From Dacryopinax spathularia (Eukaryota > Basidiomycota > Dacrymycetes > Dacrymycetales > Dacrymycetaceae): a DNA stretch of 64,000 bases. Position numbers and translations under genes: made by a program. Every line of letters begins with the position of its first letter. Positions within the stretch are counted from its first letter, which is position 1. Where the stretch lies: contig JBBPFI010000004.1 in NCBI GenBank assembly GCA_037974965.1, positions 1,922,001 through 1,986,000 of the forward strand, written 5' to 3'. Positions 57,742-64,000 of this stretch are shown one piece after another. The notes under the pieces are model-generated. The model saw nothing but the letters and a program-made list of their open reading frames with translations, searched no databases and was not told the origin of the DNA.

Positions 57742-58104
57742 TGTCAAACCACGAAAAGGATTTGGACAGGATTTCTATTCTGGCAACGCCATTAACGATG
57801 TTTCTCGGCGCCCGTCTGTCGCAATTGGCGCACTTGGCCATGAAGTGCAAACAGAAGGCATTAAGCCGCGCACCCGACCAGTGCTTGATAAGGTCCGTGT
57901 CTTCCCCGGCCACAGCACCGCTTTGACTTGAGCTCATTGAAACTCTGGGTATGTAAGAAGACCATTTAGACCGGCATGGGCGCCCACGCAAAGGTGATCG
58001 GCCTCGCATCCATACTCCTGGCTATGCTGACAAGTTTGCTTACACCACTTATAAGCGGCCTGACGGACAATGAAGTACGTTAGGAGGTCACTCACTTCCC
58101 GAAA
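57742..58104. promoter_or_regulatory. Spacer and promoter of GNAT copy 9
   Basis: Motif tttgcttacacca (58035-58047) is followed at once by a TATA box, cttataag (58048-58055), about 55 bp before the ATG. This matches the arrangement in front of copy 8. No gene is supported. Confidence 0.58.
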
Positions 58105-58883
58105 ATGCCTCCCAGTAACATCCAGATCCGCAAGCTAGAGCATGCCTCCGGTACACCCTGCAAGCACCATGTTCATCTACGATTGAGCTGATCCGTGTCG
58201 ACAGCTGCTCAGGTAGAAAACATGACACAGGTGCTCATGGAGGCCTTCTATAACGACTGGGCCCTTGGGTTATGCTTCAACGGACTGCACGTCACCGACC
58301 GTCAGCTATACCACGACTTCATGCAGATGCAGGCAGAGGATCTGGCAGATCAAGGGGCTCTCTGGGTAGCTGAGGATATCGAGCAGTCGGACGAGACAAG
58401 ACGAATCGTGGGCCTGTCGGGGTGGTATCCGTCGGGCGTTACGTTCAAGGGGGAGAGGCTAGGTCCTTGGCTGGACCGATTGCCAAAGGATTTGAAGGAC
58501 TGGTGGACGTCATACGTGCGCTGGGACACTTCTTCTCCATATACAGAAGAGGGCTAATGAGTTCCGCATAGTATCTTCCGCGAGGGCAGATTTGGCCAAA
58601 GGCATGGATGGACGAGTCGGTGCCGAAAGACAACTGGTTCATGATCGCCCTCGCCGTTTCGCCGAACTACCAGCGACAAGGCATCGGGCAGGCCTTATTC
58701 CGTATTGGTGTAGACAAGGCTCATTCAGATGGGAAGAGAGCAATTTGGAACACGGCTCCACCAGCGAATGTCGCTTTGTACGAGAGCTGGGGGGCAGTCG
58801 TTCGAGGTTCAGATGTATTCGTGGCTCTGGATAAGCAGGTGTTCCCGATGTGGGTCTTAGAGGTGCCATCTTCGCGTAAATGA
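58105..58883 (+). CDS. GNAT acetyltransferase paralogue 9
   Basis: ATG 58105 opens MPPSNIQIRKLEHAS. Exon 2: AAQVENMTQVLMEAFYNDWA, MQAEDLADQGALWVAEDIEQ, IVGLSGWYPSGVTFKGERLG and LKDWWTSY; the usual 'GTEEQR' stretch is replaced by KGERLG, as in copy 10. After the second intron: YLPRGQIWPKAWMDESVPKD. The loop is LAVSPNYQRQGIGQALFRIG, with Gln after the last loop Gly instead of Arg. It ends FPMWVLEVPSSRK. About 230 aa. Forms a pair with copy 10 by the QAEDLADQG block. Confidence 0.9.
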
Positions 58884-59179
58884 AGCCAGTGCACCTCAAT
58901 ATGTTCAGAGACCTTGTCAATATAGTAGATGGCCAGTTGAGGCGCCCTCTCCGCCTCACTTGAGGTAACTAGACGCAGAGGTGGTGGAGCGAGTGAAAGA
59001 GCCTAGCAGACCCTAATCTGTGCTCAACATTCCAGTAGTTATCCGAACGATCTGATTGCGGCATCTTGTCAATCGCGATCACATAACACCCCCAGCTTTG
59101 ACTACGACCCGAAGGGTACAATATGCTATCGTAAACTGTGCGTTGACGGATTAGCAAGAGGAGCCGAGCGGTGAAAGTC

Positions 59180-59979
59180 ATGGAGCCCGGCCGGCCAAGG
59201 GCTTTGCCCAGTAATGTCAGGATTCGAAAGCTGGAGAAGGTGAACGGTACGTCCTGGGCCATTTCACCCTTCCTGCAGTTACTGACATCTGTCCTAGATC
59301 AGCAAATCGAAGACATCACTCACGTGTTGATGGAGGCGTTTTACGACCATCTCGGTGTGAGCATCATGCTTGACGGGCTCAACAAGACCGATACCCCACT
59401 CTACCACGACTTCATGCGCATGCAGGCCGAGGATTTGGCTGATCAGGGCCACACTTGGGTTGCCGAGGAGATAGTCGTGGAGGGAAACGAGGCAGGGCGT
59501 ATTGTTGGGCTGTCGGGCTGGTATCCACCGAGCAAGGGGTTCAAAGGCGAAGGTTTTGCCCAGCTCCTGGCGAGATTGCCTGGGGTACTACAGCGTTGGT
59601 GGACCGCATACGTATGGCGAGCAGAATCAAACTATGTTCGTCTTTCTCACGTTGGTCGCAGTACCTTCCTCGATCAGAGCAGTGGACGCACCGCTGGGTC
59701 GGCGAGACGGCCGAGAAGGACAGTTGGTTCATGCATGCTTTGGTCGTGTTGCCTGAATACCAGGGAAAAGGTCTTGGACGCGCTCTATTTCGTGCAGGCG
59801 CCGACACGGCGCTTGCAGATGGGAAGCGAGCTCTATGGCACACGACTCCTCCAGAGAATGTGCCCATGTATGAGAGCTGGGGAGCGGTTATCCGCGGTTC
59901 CGCGGTGTTTGTGGGTGTGGACAGGAAGGCCGTATTTCCCTCATGGATATTAGAGCTACTGCCAACGACTGGTGACTGA
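59180..59979 (+). CDS. GNAT acetyltransferase paralogue 10
   Basis: ATG 59180 opens MEPGRPRALPSNVRIRKLEK, slightly extended compared with its neighbours. After the phase-1 intron: DQQIEDITHVLMEAFYDHLG, MQAEDLADQGHTWVAEEIVV, IVGLSGWYPPSKGFKGEGF and LQRWWTAY. The second intron ('gtatgg...cag') leads to YLPRSEQWTHRWVGETAEKD. The loop is LVVLPEYQGKGLGRALFRAG, canonical. It ends FPSWILELLPTTGD. No TATA box like those of copies 7-9 was seen before it. About 230 aa. Confidence 0.9.
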
Positions 59980-60212
59980 GCAGCCTAATTTGAGCTTGCT
60001 CTCCCACCGAACGGGCATCCGTTAGTGGGCCATCCCAGCTAAAGCGCAAAATAGTAGAACTCGAATAGTGCACGAGGTGGTTGGCCGGAGGGCGAACCCG
60101 ACGAAGATGCCCACAAGTATAGAAGGCATCCCACCCATCGAGCTGGCAGGAAAGCGCGCAGCACATATCACTCGCCTAAAAGCAGTTGCAGACGCCCCAG
60201 CTCACTGTAGTC

Positions 60213-61000
60213 ATGCCACCGCGCAACATCACGATTAGGCGCCTTGCGAAACCGACCGGTGCGTGGCTTCGTACCACCGCTAGCAGGGGTGCTGAGTGCC
60301 GGCCAGACGCTGAGGTCGAGATTTTGACGAGCATCCTGATGGTTGGTTTCTACGACGACCCGGCGACGCAGGCAATCCTAGGAGGACATCATACAGACAA
60401 TGCTCTGTATAGGACCTTTTGGCGAGTGCGGGTTCTGGCATTGGCACATTCTGGGGAGATATGGATCGCGGAAGACGAGCTCGAAGAAGACGAAGCAAAG
60501 AGAATCGTAGGCTTTTCGGGATGGTTCCCGCCCGGAAGGACGCTTTTCGACACAGAGGAGCAGCGCGACGTGTCTCAAAACGCGGCCTTCATGGCAATGC
60601 TGCCTGAAGATGTCCGCGAATGGTGGAGAACTGACGTGCGTGAAACGCAGACGTGCTTTCTTTGCTGAGACTGAATTTCGCGCCGTAGTTCATCCCGCAA
60701 GTGTCGAAATTATTCTCCGATGCTGTAGGACCGGCCGCGCCGACGGATAACTGGTATCTTCTTCTGCTGGCGGTCAAGCCGGAATACCAGGGGAAAGGTG
60801 TCGGACGCGCTCTCTTGCAACTGAGAGCTGGAACAGCTATCCAGGAAGGCAACAAGGTGATTTGGCAAGCAGTTCAGAAGGATAAGGTCGCCATGTATGA
60901 GCACTGGGGAGCGACTGTCAAAGGCAGCAGCATGTTTGCAAGAAGAGGGGTGACGCAGTTTTCCATGTGGATTATGGAGCTCCGCGAGCTGGCAGAGTGA
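60213..61000 (+). CDS. GNAT acetyltransferase paralogue 11
   Basis: Last copy of the row. ATG 60213 opens MPPRNITIRRLAKPT. Exon 2: DAEVEILTSILMVGFYDDPA, HSGEIWIAEDELEEDEAK, GFSGWFPPGRTLFDTEEQRD and VREWWRTD. After the second intron: FIPQVSKLFSDAVGPAAPTD. The loop is LAVKPEYQGKGVGRALLQLR, canonical. It ends FSMWIMELRELAE. It combines features of copy 7 (FDTEEQR) with its own middle region, so it is probably an older member. It lies tail-to-tail with CTF18, 105 bp apart. The first intron is unclear: the sequence can be read through in part. Confidence 0.9.
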
Positions 61001-61105
61001 ACGTAACGCAGGTTCGGGGAGTAGAAATGCAGCCAATGATTAGCAATATTGAATTGTGCATGGTATACATGTCCAGCCTTGCTCGATTCCGTGATCATGC
61101 GTGAT

Positions 61106-64000
61106 CTAAAGAAGAGATGATATCTTGATGGGACGCCTCACAGCCGCGCTGTTTCCTTCGTGGAACTTATATGCCACCCTGAACTTCTGTATAGATAAGG
61201 GGAGCGGCGCTGATGTCACAGTCAGCGAAGATATTGAAAGACTTCCCTACGTGTGAACTCACCATGGACGGACGCTTTTGTAGGAGCGAGCTTAGCTTTT
61301 GCGGACTCTCTCAAAGGACGGCCGAAGAAGTCCAGCGCGGGCTAGGGGGGAGTGAGATCAGTGTCCAGGATGAGCGAAATGTTGAACTATTGTTCTCACC
61401 TTTTCAGCAGGGTCAGTCGGACCTACCGCGGTCCCGCGACTTGTAGTAGCATGAGTCTCGCCTTGAATCGGCCCCACGGTCTGGGCTCCAAAGAAAGACG
61501 AAGACTGATTTGCCTTGCCTCTTTCCACTACATCCGCTGCGCGCTTCTCAAGCTCAGCGTCGACCTGAAGCACACCGTCATGACGAGATCTATGCGGCCG
61601 GAGTGCAGAGACATACCTGCTTGGCTACCACTTGACGGAGTGCAAATCGAGATGCCCCGATGTCGGCGGATCGCTTTCCTTCGTATGTGACGAAGACATC
61701 GATTGGCCTGCTCGGGCTTAGTATAAACAGAGAGGACCAAGAAGAAGACGTACGGCTCGAGACGATACACAATTTGCCCTTCCTCAGTCTTCTCTTGTAC
61801 AAATGTCATCCTCATGTCCGCCATCAGACTGACCAGCCGATCCAACACGGCGCGCTCTTCCGCCTTGATCACCTGATTATTCACCTAGATGACGTCAGAA
61901 ACAACTGTTGCTATTTGCCGGCTGACCTACAGTTTTGATCGGGGGCGAGATGATGCGGTTGAGAAGGGGAAGCAACTCCGTGGGGTACATCTCCTGAGTG
62001 AAGGATTTTGTCACTTCGGCTGGAAGTTGCTTGGCGAATGCCGAGTATATCTCTTCATTTGCTTTTGCAGTGAGGAAAGCCTGTAACCGGTTTTAGGAGA
62101 GATTAGTTTGGGAAGACGCGGCACGCACCTCATAGTCCGCTTGAGGGAACTCTGCCCGGGGATTACCAGGATTGATGAAAAGAGGCGAGAAGGCTACGAC
62201 GAAATACGAGCGATATTCACGCAGAGCCCAGGTTGGGTCATCCCCGCCTTTCCAGGTCCCGGTGAACATGTCAAATGCGTCGAGCCATTCGTGTGCTTTT
62301 TCGAAGATTGTCCAGGGCTGATCGCGCATTCTTGCTTTCGGGTAGTGGTAGAAGCACCCTAACAAGGCTGAGCACTGCGTCAAACCCCAAGAAGCAAATA
62401 CGTACCTTGCATCACCCGTTCAACCTCATCAGTCGCTTCGACCTCAAAGTTCAACCTGGCAACATAGCGCGATTGCTCGCTCTCGCTCAAGCCCAGCTGG
62501 CGTACACGCTTCTTGGTTGGCGGCAGGAAAATATCATCCCACACTTGCTGCGTCGATAATTCGGAATCCTTCATACCGACCGTCGCACTTCGTACGACTG
62601 CTTCGGTGACTTCAACCGTGCGTGATCGAATGAACTGAAGCATTGATCAGAACGACACTTGATATGAGGTCATTTCCACCTACCTGAAGAGTGTTGAGGC
62701 AACTCCGAATGTCGCCCTTGGTCACGCCCACCAAAGCACTGAGCGCGCGATTGTCAGCCTTCAGGCCTTCCTGCTCGCAAACATCGCGTAACCGGTTTGT
62801 AAGGGCAAGTGGTGCTGGGGCCCGTAACCGGACCATCCGGGCATGCTGTCGAAGAGACCGAAGGGAAGGAGCGTAGAGGTCGTTGCAGATACAGATAATT
62901 GGTCGCAGGAGCGGTCTGACGTCCTTCTGGTTGCCACGCCTCCCGGCTGTCTTCTTCCGAGGCTTGTCTAGAGTAAGTTGGATGAGACTGTTGATGAAGG
63001 CATTCGACTGCGTTTATATCAGCATGGCACCAGTGCAGGCAGGGAAGATCAGCTCACATCTCCACCCGCACCACCGACACCATCGATTTCATCAATTACC
63101 ACGCAAACTGGCTTCTTTGATCCGACGCCGGATCCGGCTTCTAGAGCCGGTCGTATCCGATCATCAACGACACGTGCAGCACGTTCGTCTCTGCTCCAAG
63201 ATCAGAGTCGCTCTCCAAAATATGTATATTAGCTCACGATGCGTTGATCTCGTATACCGAGTACCCTGCTGATGCTGCCAGGACATGCGCTAGGGTAGTC
63301 TTACCCAGTCCAGGAGGACCAGACAGTAACAAGATCTGACCATATAATCAGTACACCCGCTTGCGCGTCTTTTAAACGCCAACCTTCTCGTACGGCCGAT
63401 GATAAGGATCCTCGTAACCTTCGACATTAGGATCATTTTCGCGACCACGTCGTCGAGCGCTCTTTCGACCAAAGACGCAGTGATCCCATTCTTTCAGCCA
63501 CGACATAGTTTCTCGGTGTACTCGCTACAAGGACTTTTCAGCTCTGAGAAGGGTGCGTCATCTGAAAGACCTACGTCATCTCCAAGCAGATCAAGGTATC
63601 GCTTCGGTCTGTATCGGTCCACCCAAAGATGTTTTTCGACCACCGTCGTTGTACGCGTGACCGTGTCTCTAACAGAAGCATAAACATTATCTGACAACCC
63701 TGCAGAAAGGTGACTTACGTCGTCTCGGTCTGTACGGCGGCAACGGCCAGATCTTCCATCAGGCGATGTATGGGTCGTTCCAGTAGCTGCAGATGATCTT
63801 TCTCGTTCCGTTGCTACGGCATGTCAGAGACGGCAGTAAATGAAGTGAAGCCGGCTCACCAATACGATCTTGCCTTTCCCTTTGGGGCGACGCGCAAAGC
63901 GGACGACGCGGTTGCTGAAGGTTGTACCGGTACTAGGACCCCAACCTGGTCGAAGTCCCAGCAAGTTAGATAGCGAAGGCAGCTCTTCTTGGGATTCAGC
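61106..64000 (-). CDS. CTF18: Chromosome transmission fidelity protein 18 (CTF18), 5' part outside window
   Basis: CTF18 is the large subunit of an alternative clamp loader (Ctf18-RFC) that acts on PCNA and in sister-chromatid cohesion. The window holds the middle and C-terminus; the N-terminus lies beyond 64000. Motifs in order: [39 protein letters not shown], Walker [21 protein letters not shown], Walker [12 protein letters not shown], then [19 protein letters not shown] and [13 protein letters not shown] (sensor region). The long C-terminal part follows with [13 protein letters not shown] and [15 protein letters not shown]. The ending [14 protein letters not shown], then [17 protein letters not shown] and ISSLL-stop, is typical of CTF18. 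Many short introns. The stop codon is at 61106-61108. Confidence 0.94.

Noticed and set aside
30867-61000. A biosynthetic gene cluster for a natural product
   Set aside because: No core enzyme (polyketide synthase, NRPS, terpene cyclase), P450 or transporter accompanies the GNAT genes, and housekeeping genes lie between them.
30867-61000. A toxin-antitoxin or bacterial defence-like system built on GNAT genes
   Set aside because: The GNATs have spliced eukaryotic genes, no antitoxin-like partner, and resemble each other rather than bacterial GNAT toxins.
61106-64000. Replication factor C subunit 1 (RFC1) instead of CTF18
   Set aside because: The C-terminal blocks [13 protein letters not shown] and DFFGRP, and the [10 protein letters not shown]...LGD entry, fit CTF18; no BRCT domain is seen in the part present, though the N-terminus is outside the window.

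Overview
The window looks like nuclear DNA of a filamentous basidiomycete, most likely an Agaricomycete. The coding sequence is GC-rich, genes are packed 0.1-1 kb apart, and most are cut by many GT-AG introns of about 30-90 nt. Several products are typical of mushroom-forming fungi: a 'glycopeptide' surface protein, DUF7918-like proteins, a large GNAT acetyltransferase family and a DDE_1 transposase. Gene models below were built by hand from reading frames, splice sites and family motifs; small exons and some splice choices are inferences. No tRNA, rRNA or CRISPR array was seen.

Layout. 0-14 kb: SRP54 (signal recognition particle GTPase), a small membrane protein, a secreted amidase, an AP-4 epsilon-like adaptin and a large chromodomain protein. 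14-24 kb: a 1.9 kb divergent promoter region, a 1301-aa Q/P/M-rich protein with an unnamed conserved core, a DDE_1 (pogo/Tigger-type) DNA transposon with an open transposase gene, and a short-chain dehydrogenase. 24-30.5 kb: a USP48-type deubiquitinase and the U1 snRNP factor LUC7. 30.8-46.4 kb: three DUF7918-like genes interleaved with five GNAT genes, plus a Ser/Thr-rich secreted glycopeptide protein. 46.4-55.1 kb: conserved genes TAF7, GPAA1, FRG1 and OTU1, with one GNAT gene between GPAA1 and FRG1. 55.6-61 kb: five tandem GNAT genes. 61.1 kb to the right edge: CTF18, whose 5' end lies outside the window.

The most notable feature is the accessory block at 31-61 kb. Eleven GNAT paralogues share an opening of the form V/I-R-R/K-L followed by a phase-1 intron, and most share a second intron after a Trp-Trp motif. 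They fall into at least three subgroups, and three DUF7918-like paralogues sit beside the first of them. One duplication can be read directly: a GNAT gene and the 3' tail of its tail-to-tail neighbour TAF7 were copied together, leaving a TAF7 tail pseudogene at 44.8-45.1 kb beside the extra GNAT gene. Shared promoter motifs mark further duplications. The conserved genes appear to be ordinary housekeeping functions (protein targeting, adaptor coats, transcription, splicing, GPI anchoring, ubiquitin handling, cohesion). The GNAT/DUF7918 block looks like a recently expanding accessory locus with unknown substrates.
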